Positions 41,537 through 49,347 of a stretch of 64,000 bases of DNA are shown piece after piece. The notes under the pieces were generated by a model. The model ran no database searches. It saw nothing but the letters and a program-made list of their open reading frames with translations, and was not told the origin of the DNA. How positions within the stretch are numbered: position 1 is the stretch's first letter; each line of letters starts with the position of its first letter. A program made the translations under genes and the position numbers. Source of the DNA: Kocuria turfanensis (GTDB taxonomy: Bacteria > Actinomycetota > Actinomycetes > Actinomycetales > Micrococcaceae); NCBI RefSeq assembly GCF_001580365.1, contig NZ_CP014483.1, forward strand, positions 1-64,000, given 5' to 3'.

Positions 41537-42025
41537 TCACAGCTGGGCCAGTCTGCGAGAGCGCGCCGGGCGGTGCACGCGAAACATGGAGCCGCCGGCC
41601 TCGGCCACGAGCACGACCTCGGTTCCGTGCCGCACCGTGGGCACCGGAACCTCCGCCGGGGTGACGACCACGGCCGCCCCGATCGTGTGGGCGGCATGGG
41701 CCACAGCGATGGCTCGCACCTGGTGGGCCCGGTGGAAGGAACAGCGCCGGTGCCACACCACCTCCACCCGGGCGGGGATCCCCGCACTCTCCGGCGCCGG
41801 GGTCGTGCGGGCGGCGACGGCCTCGGCCTCACGCAGCGCTTCCCGGCGGACCCGGGCAGCGATCACGGCGTCGGAGGTGAAGGCCGAGCGCAGCACCGGC
41901 ACCAACAACACCAGCGGACGGTCCTCTTCGGCGGCGAGCCGTACCGCGTAGCAGGCCACGGTGACGGCCTCAGGGCCGTCGGTGATCACCGCAGCCACGC
42001 AACGACGGGGGGCGAGGGCAGTCAT
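41537..42025 (-). CDS. Universal stress protein (UspA)-like
   Basis: A 162-residue protein whose ATG 42025 overlaps the TerC stop (ATGA). Opening CVAAVITDGPEAVTVACYAVRLAAEEDRPLVLLV matches a Usp alpha/beta fold, followed by VRAIAVAHAAHTIGAAVVVTPAE. The GxxGS ATP-binding motif is not clearly present, so it may not bind ATP. Likely transcribed with the TerC gene. Confidence 0.7.
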   Translation of the reverse strand: MTALAPRRCVAAVITDGPEAVTVACYAVRLAAEEDRPLVLLVPVLRSAFTSDAVIAARVRREALREAEAVAARTTPAPESAGIPARVEVVWHRRCSFHRAHQVRAIAVAHAAHTIGAAVVVTPAEVPVPTVRHGTEVVLVAEAGGSMFRVHRPARSRRLAQL

Positions 42026-43125
42026 CGGAGGTCCCTGTCGTGGTGGTGGGCGGACTCGGCGTCGCGGGCGGACTCCTCCGTCTCCTCCAGCTGCTGCGGG
42101 ACAGGGGAGCGGGAGGGCCGGCGGCGACCCCAGACGGGCTCCAGGGCGGCGTCCTCGGCCTCGGTCGCGACGTGGAAGGGCGGGTTCGCCGGCGCGGGCA
42201 GCGCCTGACGACCCTGGCCACGGGTGGCGCGCAGACTCAGGATGATCGAGACGGTGATGATCGTGGCCACCACGGCCAGGGAGATCGGCGTGGGGATGTA
42301 GAAGAGGTCAATCTTCAGCAGCATCTTGAGGCCCACCCAGATCAGCACCAGGGCCAGCCCGGTCTTGAGGTAGATGAAGCGGTGGATCAGATCCGCCAGC
42401 AGGAAGTACATGGCCCGCAGCCCCAGGATCGCGAACGCGTTGGCGGTGAAGACCAGGAACACCTCGTCGGTGACGGCGAAGATCGCCGGGATGGAGTCCA
42501 CGGCGAAGACGACGTCGGTGACCTCGATGAGCACCAGCACCGCCAGCAGCGGGGTGGCCAGCAGCACCCCGTTCTTCCGGACGAGCAGCTTCTGCCCGTG
42601 GTAGGCATCCGTCATGGGCACCCAGCGGCGGAAGGCGCGCAGCACCGCGGAGCTCTCCGGGTCCAGGTGCTCTTCGCGCTGGCGGATCATCTTCCACCCG
42701 GTGAAGAGCAGGAACGCGGCGAAGACGTAGAGGATCCAGGAGAAGTTCTGGATCAGCACGGCACCGGCGGCGATGAAGATCCCGCGGAACACCAGCGCGC
42801 CCAGCACGCCCAAAAACAGCACCCGGTGCTGGAACGCCCGGGGCACGGCGAAGTAGCTGAAGATGATCGCCCACACGAAGACGTTGTCCACGGCCAGCGA
42901 CTTCTCGATCAGGTAGCCGGCGAAGTACTGCTGGCCGAATTCGGCACCCCAGACCCTCCAGACGAGGACTCCGAAGGCGACGCCGAAGGCCACCCACACC
43001 CCCGACCAGGCCGCGGCCTCGCGCACACCGATGACGTGGGCACGGCGGTGGGCGAACAAGTCGATGGCCAACATCACCACGATGAAGCCGAGCACCGCGG
43101 CCCATACCCAGAACGGGACATCCAT
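42022..43125 (-). CDS. TerC-family membrane protein, probable manganese exporter
   Basis: A 367-residue protein from ATG 43125, with GGAAGG upstream. Hallmarks are MLAIDLFAHRRAHVIGVREAAAWSGVWV, EKSLAVDNVFVWAIIFSYF and IEVTDVVFAVDSIPAIFAV, with acidic residues inside helices (the metal path in TerC/Alx proteins), and about nine helices. A long hydrophilic tail ends with HHHDRD. The upstream yybP-ykoY-type riboswitch indicates induction by manganese. TerC proteins export Mn2+, sometimes during envelope metalation. Confidence 0.93.
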   Translation of the reverse strand: MDVPFWVWAAVLGFIVVMLAIDLFAHRRAHVIGVREAAAWSGVWVAFGVAFGVLVWRVWGAEFGQQYFAGYLIEKSLAVDNVFVWAIIFSYFAVPRAFQHRVLFLGVLGALVFRGIFIAAGAVLIQNFSWILYVFAAFLLFTGWKMIRQREEHLDPESSAVLRAFRRWVPMTDAYHGQKLLVRKNGVLLATPLLAVLVLIEVTDVVFAVDSIPAIFAVTDEVFLVFTANAFAILGLRAMYFLLADLIHRFIYLKTGLALVLIWVGLKMLLKIDLFYIPTPISLAVVATIITVSIILSLRATRGQGRQALPAPANPPFHVATEAEDAALEPVWGRRRPSRSPVPQQLEETEESARDAESAHHHDRDLR

Positions 43126-43154
43126 GAGAAAAACCTTCCGGTTGTCAGCAACAA

Positions 43155-43250
43155 ACCGGAGGTCTCTCCCGGCCCTCACGGGCCCGCCTGCCGGGCCCTC
43201 ACGGACCGCAATGACGACAGGACGTCGGCGGGATACTCCCCTCCCCAGTC
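43155..43250 (-). ncRNA. yybP-ykoY-type manganese riboswitch
   Basis: In the 5' leader of the TerC gene the minus strand reads GGGGAGTATCC (about 43229-43239), CGTCATTGCGG in the middle and GCCGGGAGAGACCTCCGG (about 43157-43174), the conserved blocks of the yybP-ykoY class with a GC-rich P-stem between them. The element ends about 30 bases before the ATG, so it likely controls translation or termination in response to Mn2+. Identification is by eye, with the known association of this riboswitch with terC genes. Confidence 0.82.
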
Positions 43251-43272
43251 CGACAAGTGAAGCATATTTCGC

Positions 43273-43404
43273 CTATCCGGGCAAGACCCGCCTCTGCCGC
43301 TTATCCGGAGGGCAGTCGACGTTAGCCCACGGCGTGAAACATGGTCGATGCTGATTCCACAACTGGAGGTCCCCCGGACCGACCGTGGGGTCGTGGCTGG
43401 ACAT
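43273..43404 (-). other. Short reading frame with its own leader, possible gene relic
   Basis: GAGGAGTCACCC precedes ATG 43404, and the 43-codon frame (MSSHDPTVGPGDLQLWNQHR onward) ends at TAG 43273. Upstream, the minus strand at 43425-43495 carries a compact block with GTGAGCCGGGAAGTCTGGTC and flanking complementary stretches that looks like a structured actinobacterial leader. The frame shows no family. It may be a truncated gene whose leader survived, or a leader peptide. Confidence 0.4.
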
Positions 43405-43632
43405 GGGTGACTCCTCGGTTTCGGGGCTCGCGAGCGTGCTTACACCGACCAGACTTCCCGGCTCACCAGATCGTCAGTCCACGGAGACGGTAGGCCGACC
43501 GACAGCCACCACCCGCCGGACCGCCTCTGGATTACCCACCGCATGGGGCCCTTTCGAGCAGTCGAACGTGGGCGACGGCGGATGCATCCAGGCTTGGTCA
43601 CCGCCTCGTCGAGCAGTACGAAGGCCCTGTGA

Positions 43633-44775
43633 TCAGGGTGAGTTCGTGGTTCCTACGCGGCGCTGGCGCCCCTTGCGCAACCCGATTTCATAGGAAGTGA
43701 ACGCAAGCAGGGTTACTGCGATCAATGGCAGGACGAACCACGCCATGGTCGCGGTAAAGCCCTCCAGCGCATCGTGCTCGGTGGCGGCGAGAACGACGTA
43801 GCCGGTGTACGCCAGATACAGGGCCACGAACAGGGCACCCTCCCACCGGGCTACCGCGAAGCCGGTGAACGCCACGGGCAACAGGGCCAGGGCGGCGGCC
43901 AGCATCACCGGCATGTCGAAGGCCACCGCAGCACTTGCGACGGGAATGCCCTCGAGGGAGATCAGGGCGGGCAACCCGAGCACCACCCCGATGTTGAAGA
44001 TGTTGCTGCCCACCACGTTGCCCACGGCCAGATCGCGTTCGCCTCGGCGTACCGCGATGATCGCGGTTGCCAGCTCGGGCAGTGCAGTCCCCACGGCCAC
44101 CACGGTCAGACCGACCACGAGGCTGCTCACGCCCAGCGTGGTGGCGATGTTCACCGCGCCTTCGACGAGCAGCGTGGCCCCGCCCACCAACAGGGCGACC
44201 CCCAGCACCACGAGCAGGACCGACCTGCCGGCTGAGGTGGCAGGCGGCTCCTCGTCCTCTCCGGCGACATCGGCAGCAGGTGAGCTCCCGGCCGACCCCA
44301 CGGGACGGACCGGGGACTTCGCCTCCCGCCGGCCGAGAACAACGGTCAGCACACCATGCACCACCACCGCGGAGAACAGGACCAGCCCATCCACCGCGCT
44401 GACCAGCCCATCCAGGGACACGAGCAGCAATCCGACCGACAGGGCCACCATCAGGGGCAGGTCGAAGCGCACCAGCCGCTGCTTCACGACCAAGGGGATG
44501 ACCAGTGCGGAGAGCCCGAGAATGAGCAGGACGTTGACGATGTTACTGCCCACCACGTTGCCCACAGCCAGCCCCGGCTCATCACTCAGCACGGCGCCCA
44601 CGGTCACGGCCAGCTCCGGGGCCGAGGTGGCGGCCGAGACCACGGTGAGCCCGACCACCAGCGAGGAGATCCCCACCCGCCGGGCCAGGGCCGAGGCTCC
44701 CCGCACCAAAAATTCTCCACCGAGGACCAGCAGCAGCAGCCCGGCAACGATCCGCCCTATGTCAAGAAGGTCCAT
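43633..44775 (-). CDS. CaCA-family calcium/sodium antiporter (YrbG-like), copy 2
   Basis: A 380-residue protein from ATG 44775. The same alpha-repeats as the copy at 38493 (GGEFLVRGAS, VGNVVGSNIVN, VGNVVGSNIFN); the two proteins differ mainly in the central linker and in scattered conservative positions. Long DNA stretches are near identical, for example around 38690-38800 and 43830-43940. It may provide a second exchanger with altered expression, since this copy lacks the hexanucleotide repeat upstream. Confidence 0.93.
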   Translation of the reverse strand: MDLLDIGRIVAGLLLLVLGGEFLVRGASALARRVGISSLVVGLTVVSAATSAPELAVTVGAVLSDEPGLAVGNVVGSNIVNVLLILGLSALVIPLVVKQRLVRFDLPLMVALSVGLLLVSLDGLVSAVDGLVLFSAVVVHGVLTVVLGRREAKSPVRPVGSAGSSPAADVAGEDEEPPATSAGRSVLLVVLGVALLVGGATLLVEGAVNIATTLGVSSLVVGLTVVAVGTALPELATAIIAVRRGERDLAVGNVVGSNIFNIGVVLGLPALISLEGIPVASAAVAFDMPVMLAAALALLPVAFTGFAVARWEGALFVALYLAYTGYVVLAATEHDALEGFTATMAWFVLPLIAVTLLAFTSYEIGLRKGRQRRVGTTNSP

Positions 44776-44876
44776 GGGCAGGAGTGTACGGATCACGTCC
44801 GGACCCGAAGGTCCCGCCCTGATCCACCGTTCCGGCTACGACATACGCATCACGACCTCCACAGGAGAAGACAGAC

Positions 44877-45506
44877 TCAGATCGTCGTCGCTTGCGGCAG
44901 CTCCCGGATCCTCCGGTAGAGCGTGGCCCGGGACATGCCAAGATCGCGGGCAACCTGGGTGGCCGGCTCCCCACCATCGATCAGCCGCAGAGCGTTGCGG
45001 ATCTGGGAGTCCGTGAAGGTTTGCCGGCGCCCACCGAGAGCCTTGCCGGCCGCCCGGCGCTTGGCTACCGAGTCGCTGATCCGCTCCCGCTTGATCTCCA
45101 GCTCCATCTGGGCCAAGGCGGCCATCACAGTGAACACCATCGACCCCATCGGGGTGGCGGTGTCCACGTCTCCCCCACCGAGGTTCAGCACCCGCAACCC
45201 GGCACCTCTCCCCCGCAGTGCCTCGGCGAAGATGAGCATGTTCTGCGTCGACCGGCCCAATCGGTCCAGGGTGGTGATGACCAACGTGTCACCCTCCTCG
45301 AGCGCGGCCACGGCCTTGTCGAACTGCGGACGCGACGCACGGCCTCCAGACACTCCACTGTCCACGTAGATGTCATCGCGCCGCAGATCTGCAGCCATGA
45401 GGTCAGCCACTTGGCGGTCAGCGTCCTGCTGCCGCGTCGACACACGTGCGTACCCGATCAGCTTCCCCACGTCCACCCCATCTGTCTCGCAACTAACGTT
45501 GAGCAT
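44877..45506 (-). CDS. Tn3-type serine resolvase
   Basis: Up to 209 residues from ATG 45506; GTG 45470 gives the family-like start GKLIGYARVSTRQQD with GGGGTGG upstream and may be the true one. Landmarks are YARVST (catalytic Ser), TLDRLGRSTQNML, ALAQMELEIKRERISDSV and the C-terminal helix-turn-helix EPATQVARDLGMSRATLYRRI. It is distinct from the resolvase at 20775. It may belong to a transposon or serve multimer resolution. Confidence 0.9.
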   Translation of the reverse strand: MLNVSCETDGVDVGKLIGYARVSTRQQDADRQVADLMAADLRRDDIYVDSGVSGGRASRPQFDKAVAALEEGDTLVITTLDRLGRSTQNMLIFAEALRGRGAGLRVLNLGGGDVDTATPMGSMVFTVMAALAQMELEIKRERISDSVAKRRAAGKALGGRRQTFTDSQIRNALRLIDGGEPATQVARDLGMSRATLYRRIRELPQATTI

Positions 45507-45710
45507 CCAATTCTAAAGGCATGGATAAAGCACAAGGATGCGAGACGGGCCGAACCGCGGAAACATGCGGGCGCAAATTTTCCGGACGAGACGTCTCGCA
45601 TCCCTTGCCTTCGGAGACACACCCGATGAGTCGCGCCTGACTCGCGGGTGAATTCATGCAATGGTTACGATGAAGCTCACCGTTGTTAGTCATGTGCCAT
45701 AGGAGGACCG

Positions 45711-46190
45711 ATGCCGTTCGAGGTGTTCGACAAGAGGATGACTCCGCTGGCCAAGGCGCCGAGCGTGACAATCCAGAAGCGCGGAGTGATCTCGCTGAAC
45801 AAGGCCGCCCACGATCTCGTCGGCAACGCCGAGACGGTGGAGCTGCTCTACGACCGTGACCGCCAAGTCATAGCACTGCGCGCCACTGATGACTCCTCTC
45901 CACATGCCTATGCGGTGCGCAACGGGTCCAGGCGTGGGCCGGGGCAGGCGATCGTCTCGGCCACGGCCTTCACTGCCCACTACGGCATCGACACCACCGC
46001 CACCAGGCGATGGAAGCCCTTTGTGGAGGACGGCATGCTCTGCGTGGACCTCACGACCGAGGGAACCATCATCACGGGCAACCGCATCAAGACCACAGCT
46101 CCAGCAGATGCCGTGGAACCGGCAGAGGCCTCGACCGATGACGAGGTTTCCCCTGAAGTGATCACCGACGAGGGCCCCAACCACAACTAA
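45711..46190 (+). CDS. Conserved actinobacterial protein of unknown function, AbrB-like opening
   Basis: A 159-residue protein with ATAGGAGG before ATG 45711. It begins FEVFDKRMTPLAKAPSVTIQKRGVISLNKAAHDLVGNAETVELLYDRDRQVIALRAT, a widespread unnamed family of actinobacteria whose N-terminus resembles a SpoVT/AbrB swapped hairpin. The middle SATAFTAHYGIDTTATRRW is also conserved, and the tail is acidic. A DNA-binding role is possible. Its neighbour is an Lsr2-like fragment. Confidence 0.7.
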   Translation: MPFEVFDKRMTPLAKAPSVTIQKRGVISLNKAAHDLVGNAETVELLYDRDRQVIALRATDDSSPHAYAVRNGSRRGPGQAIVSATAFTAHYGIDTTATRRWKPFVEDGMLCVDLTTEGTIITGNRIKTTAPADAVEPAEASTDDEVSPEVITDEGPNHN

Positions 46191-46229
46191 GCGCACTTTC
46201 CCACTCAGGCACCGCGAGGAACACCACCC

Positions 46230-46322
46230 ATGGCTCAGAAAGCCAAAGTGCACCTCAAGGACGACCTTGACGGCGGTGCCGCCGAGGAACCCATTCCGTT
46301 CAGCCGCGCCGGCAAGAATTAG
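46230..46322 (+). CDS. Lsr2 N-terminal fragment (30 residues)
   Basis: A 30-codon frame with GAGGAAC upstream of ATG 46230. It reads MAQKAKVHLKDDLDGGAAEE, then PIPFSRAGKN and a stop. The opening matches the dimerisation domain of Lsr2 (compare MAQSVQIILEDDLEGGPADE in the full protein at 52129). The rest of Lsr2 is absent, so this is a truncated copy or a natural domain-only micro-protein. Confidence 0.6.
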   Translation: MAQKAKVHLKDDLDGGAAEEPIPFSRAGKN

Positions 46323-46669
46323 GTGACGAGAAGGTCAGAACCGCCGATTTTTCGGTGACTGAGCATGATCCCTCGCCGGTTTCTCCCAGCACTTCAGTGC
46401 CCTGGGCAGAGTCTGAGGATGGTCAGGTCACGCGTGCCACATCCAGGACTTCGGTGATCAGCAGGATTGCCGCTGCACCCCTGCCCGCATTAGAATTTGC
46501 CAATGTAACCACCGTTCGTTTCAGGTGGCGACGTCCCCCCACGTCACCGCGAACCACCCCTCCCCCTCACCCTTCTCGGCCGCGTCAGGCCTATCGCTCC
46601 GTGCCCTGGTTCGGGCCGGGGTTTCTGAGGTCGAACGGCGGGCGAGCAGATCCCCCCGGAAGGTGCCCC
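46323..46669. other. Non-coding upstream region of the subtilase gene
   Basis: No gene with coding character. A long in-frame extension of the protease runs through it, but lacks a ribosome site and a signal peptide. A relatively AT-rich patch at 46487-46515 is the most likely promoter zone. Confidence 0.45.
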
Positions 46670-48016
46670 GTGTCCTTTTCTGCCCGTGTGCTCTCGGCCA
46701 CGCTCTTGTCCGCTCTGACCCTGTCCGCCGTAGCACCGACGGCCACCGCCGCCCCCACACCCCCCACTCAGCTGCGGGCAGATGAACAGGACACCCGCTA
46801 CCTCGTCCGCTTCGCCCCGGGCACCGACGTCGCCGCCCAGGCGCGAACGTTGCGCGCTCAGGGCAAGGCCGTGGGACGGACCTTCTCCACCGCGGTACGC
46901 GCCGCTGTCGTGACCACCACCCCGGCCCAGGCCGCAGCACTGGCACGGTCCCCGCGAGTCGAAGCCGTTGAGCGGGACCTGCCGGTGGAGCTGTTCGACA
47001 CCCAGCAGTCGGCCCCCTGGGGACTGGACCGCATCGACCAGCGCGCCCTACCGCTGTCCACCACCTACACCGCCCCGGCCGTGGGCACCGGAGTGAACGC
47101 CTACGTCGTGGACACCGGTGTCCTCACCGCGCACACCGACTTCGGCACTCGGGTCGCCTCGGGCTGGAGTGCCGTGGCCGATGGCCGCGGCACCTCCGAC
47201 TGCAACGGGCACGGCACCCACGTGGCCGGCACGATCGCCGGCGCGGTCCACGGTGTGGCCAAGGCCGCCACCGTGGTGCCCGTGCGCGTGCTCGACTGCG
47301 ACGGCGCCGGCTACATGTCCGACGTCGTGGCCGGGCTGGACTGGGTGGCCGCCCACCACACCGCCGGCACCCCGGCGGTAGCAAACCTGAGCCTGGGCGG
47401 CGGGGCCAACACCACGGTCGACGCCGCCGTACAAGGAATCATCAACGACGGCGTCACCGCCGTGGTAGCTGCCGGCAACTCCGCCGCCGACGCCTGCAGC
47501 ACCTCTCCCGCCCGGGTACCAGCCGCGGTCACCATCGCCGCGACCGACACCAATGACCGCCAGGCCTCGTTCTCCAACCACGGCAGCTGCGTGGATCTCT
47601 ACGCCCCCGGCGTGAACATCGCCTCGGCCGGGCACACCTCCACCACCGCGGTCGCGACCATGTCAGGGACCTCCATGGCCGCCCCCCACGCGGCCGGCGC
47701 GGCCACGCTCGTCCTGGCCCAGAACCCGGCCTACACCCCCGCCCAGGTCGCCTCGGCCATCAACGACGGCGCGACCACCGGCCTCGTCACCAACACTGCG
47801 ACAGGAACCCCCAATCGGTTGCTGCACATCACCCCGGGGGCTGCTACCGCCCCCACGGCCACCAAGCCCGCGGCCCCGACCAGCGTCAAGGCCACCGCCG
47901 GCAGCCAGTCCGCCACCGTCTCCTGGACCAAGGGCAGCGACGGCGGTTCTCCCCTAACCGGGCAGATCGTCCACGTCTACTCCGGCGCCCAGAAGATCTT
48001 CAGCGGGTCGATCTGA
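46670..48016 (+). CDS. Secreted subtilisin-like serine protease (S8), C-terminally truncated
   Basis: 448 residues from GTG 46670 with GGAAGG upstream. Signal peptide about residues 1-28 ([24 protein letters not shown]), an inhibitor-type propeptide ([18 protein letters not shown]), and the S8 domain with catalytic Asp in [10 protein letters not shown], His in [11 protein letters not shown] and Ser in [13 protein letters not shown], plus [10 protein letters not shown]. Two cysteines pair near the His loop. A fibronectin type III domain begins at [21 protein letters not shown] and is cut short when the IS3 element starts at 48012; the last residues before the stop are from the junction. The protease domain is complete and might still work. 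Confidence 0.9.
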   Translation: MSFSARVLSATLLSALTLSAVAPTATAAPTPPTQLRADEQDTRYLVRFAPGTDVAAQARTLRAQGKAVGRTFSTAVRAAVVTTTPAQAAALARSPRVEAVERDLPVELFDTQQSAPWGLDRIDQRALPLSTTYTAPAVGTGVNAYVVDTGVLTAHTDFGTRVASGWSAVADGRGTSDCNGHGTHVAGTIAGAVHGVAKAATVVPVRVLDCDGAGYMSDVVAGLDWVAAHHTAGTPAVANLSLGGGANTTVDAAVQGIINDGVTAVVAAGNSAADACSTSPARVPAAVTIAATDTNDRQASFSNHGSCVDLYAPGVNIASAGHTSTTAVATMSGTSMAAPHAAGAATLVLAQNPAYTPAQVASAINDGATTGLVTNTATGTPNRLLHITPGAATAPTATKPAAPTSVKATAGSQSATVSWTKGSDGGSPLTGQIVHVYSGAQKIFSGSI

Positions 48017-48062
48017 ACCGTCACGGGTTTGATGCCGCTTCCTTTCGATGAAGGATGAGGAC

Positions 48063-48374
48063 ATGCCCAAGAAGTACGACGCCGAGTTCAAGGCCCGAGC
48101 GGTGCGCATGGTGCGCGAGCACCAGCAGGACTATCCGTCGCTGACGGTGGCCTGTCAGCAGATCGGTCAGCAGCTGGATCTGGGGCGGGAGACGCTGCGC
48201 AACTGGGTCCGTCAGGCCGAGATCGACTCCGGGGACCGGGATGGAGTCACCACGGCCGAGGCCGAAGAGATCAAGCGGCTCAAGGCCGAGAACAAACGGT
48301 TGCGCGAGGCCAACGAGATCCTGCGCAAGGCCTCGATTTTCTTCGCGGGGGAGCTCGACCCCCGCAATCGTTGA
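48063..48374 (+). CDS. IS3-family transposase OrfA
   Basis: A 103-residue protein (ATG 48063; ATG 48048 upstream adds 5 residues). Helix-turn-helix with YDAEFKARAVRMVREHQ and ETLRNWVRQAEID, then a leucine-zipper-like AEEIKRLKAENKRLREANEILRKAS. It ends just inside orfB, and the ATTTTCTT slippery-like run at about 48336 suggests the usual -1 frameshift to make an OrfAB fusion. Confidence 0.93.
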   Translation: MPKKYDAEFKARAVRMVREHQQDYPSLTVACQQIGQQLDLGRETLRNWVRQAEIDSGDRDGVTTAEAEEIKRLKAENKRLREANEILRKASIFFAGELDPRNR

Positions 48375-49318
48375 TCGCCGGGTTCATCGACCAGATGAGG
48401 TCCGAAGGCTACGCGGTCGAGTCGATCTGCGCGGCCCTGCGCGAGCAGGGCGTGCCGATCGCCGCGAGAACCTACCGCTCCTGGAAGCAACCCGGTCGGC
48501 AGCCTGCCGCGCGCACGGTCAGCGACGCGATCGTCATGGATGTGCTGCTGGCCACCGTGGGCACCCCGGAGGGCCTCTACGGCCGGCGGAAGATGACCGC
48601 CTACCTGCGCCGGTGTGGGCTGGCGGTGGCCCACTGCACGGTGGATCGACTGATGCGCTCCCTCGGGCTGGCCGGGGTGGTCCGAGGCCGGCGGGTGCGC
48701 ACCACGATCCCGGCCAAGGATGGGACGCGGGCGTCGGATCTGCTCAACCGCAACTTCACCGCCGCGGCCCCGAACACCGTGTGGGTCGCCGACTTCACCT
48801 ACGTGCGCACCTGGGCCGGATTCGTCTACGTCGCCTTCATCGTCGATGTCTTCGCCCAGCGCATCGTGTCCTGGAACGCCGCCACCACCCGCACGACGGA
48901 TCTGGTGCTCACCTGCCTGCGAATGGGCCGGTGGGACCGCACCCGTCAGGGCCTGGTGCTGCCGGAGGGGCTGATCCATCACCACGACGCCGGGTCCCAG
49001 TACACGGCGCTGCGCTTCACCGAGCATCTGGCCCTGGAGGGGATGGCCCCGTCGATCGGTTCGGTCGGGGACGCCTACGACAACTGCCTCATGGAGTCGA
49101 TCATCGGCCTCTACAAGACCGAGTGCATCCGCCCGGGCCCGTTCGTGAAGGCACCACTGAAAACTGTCAGCGACGTCGAGTACTCCACGCTGGCCTGGGT
49201 GGACTGGTACAACACCCGCAGGCTGCACTCCAGCCTCGGCAACGTCCCGCCTGCCGAGTTCGAGGCCGCCCACTACGATCAGATCACTGCGCCCCAGCCG
49301 GCGGCGCAGCCCGTATAA
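48371..49318 (+). CDS. IS3-family transposase OrfB
   Basis: A 315-residue integrase-fold protein read from TTG 48371 (TTGA overlap with OrfA stop). The DDE triad is visible in VWVADFTYVRTWAG (Asp), HHDAGSQYTALRF (Asp) and NCLMESIIGLYKTE (Glu), with WYNTRRLHSSLGNVPPAEFE near the end. Appears intact. Confidence 0.94.
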   Translation: MIAGFIDQMRSEGYAVESICAALREQGVPIAARTYRSWKQPGRQPAARTVSDAIVMDVLLATVGTPEGLYGRRKMTAYLRRCGLAVAHCTVDRLMRSLGLAGVVRGRRVRTTIPAKDGTRASDLLNRNFTAAAPNTVWVADFTYVRTWAGFVYVAFIVDVFAQRIVSWNAATTRTTDLVLTCLRMGRWDRTRQGLVLPEGLIHHHDAGSQYTALRFTEHLALEGMAPSIGSVGDAYDNCLMESIIGLYKTECIRPGPFVKAPLKTVSDVEYSTLAWVDWYNTRRLHSSLGNVPPAEFEAAHYDQITAPQPAAQPV

Positions 49319-49347
49319 AGACGGCAGAGAAGCCGTGACGGTTCAGA

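Larger units (their letters stand above)
48012..49347 (+). mobile_element. IS3-family insertion sequence, complete, no target duplication
   Basis: About 1336 bp bounded by the perfect inverted repeats TCTGAACCGTCACGG (48012-48026) and CCGTGACGGTTCAGA (49333-49347). It carries overlapping orfA and orfB. The flanks (…GGTCGA on the left, GAGCCG on the right) share no 3-5 bp duplication, unlike a simple IS3 insertion, so the left and right flanks probably did not start out adjacent. Confidence 0.9.

Noticed and set aside
46355-46669. Longer start for the subtilase at 46355
   Set aside because: The extension is basic and low-complexity and would bury the signal peptide; GTG 46670 has a ribosome site and a proper signal sequence.
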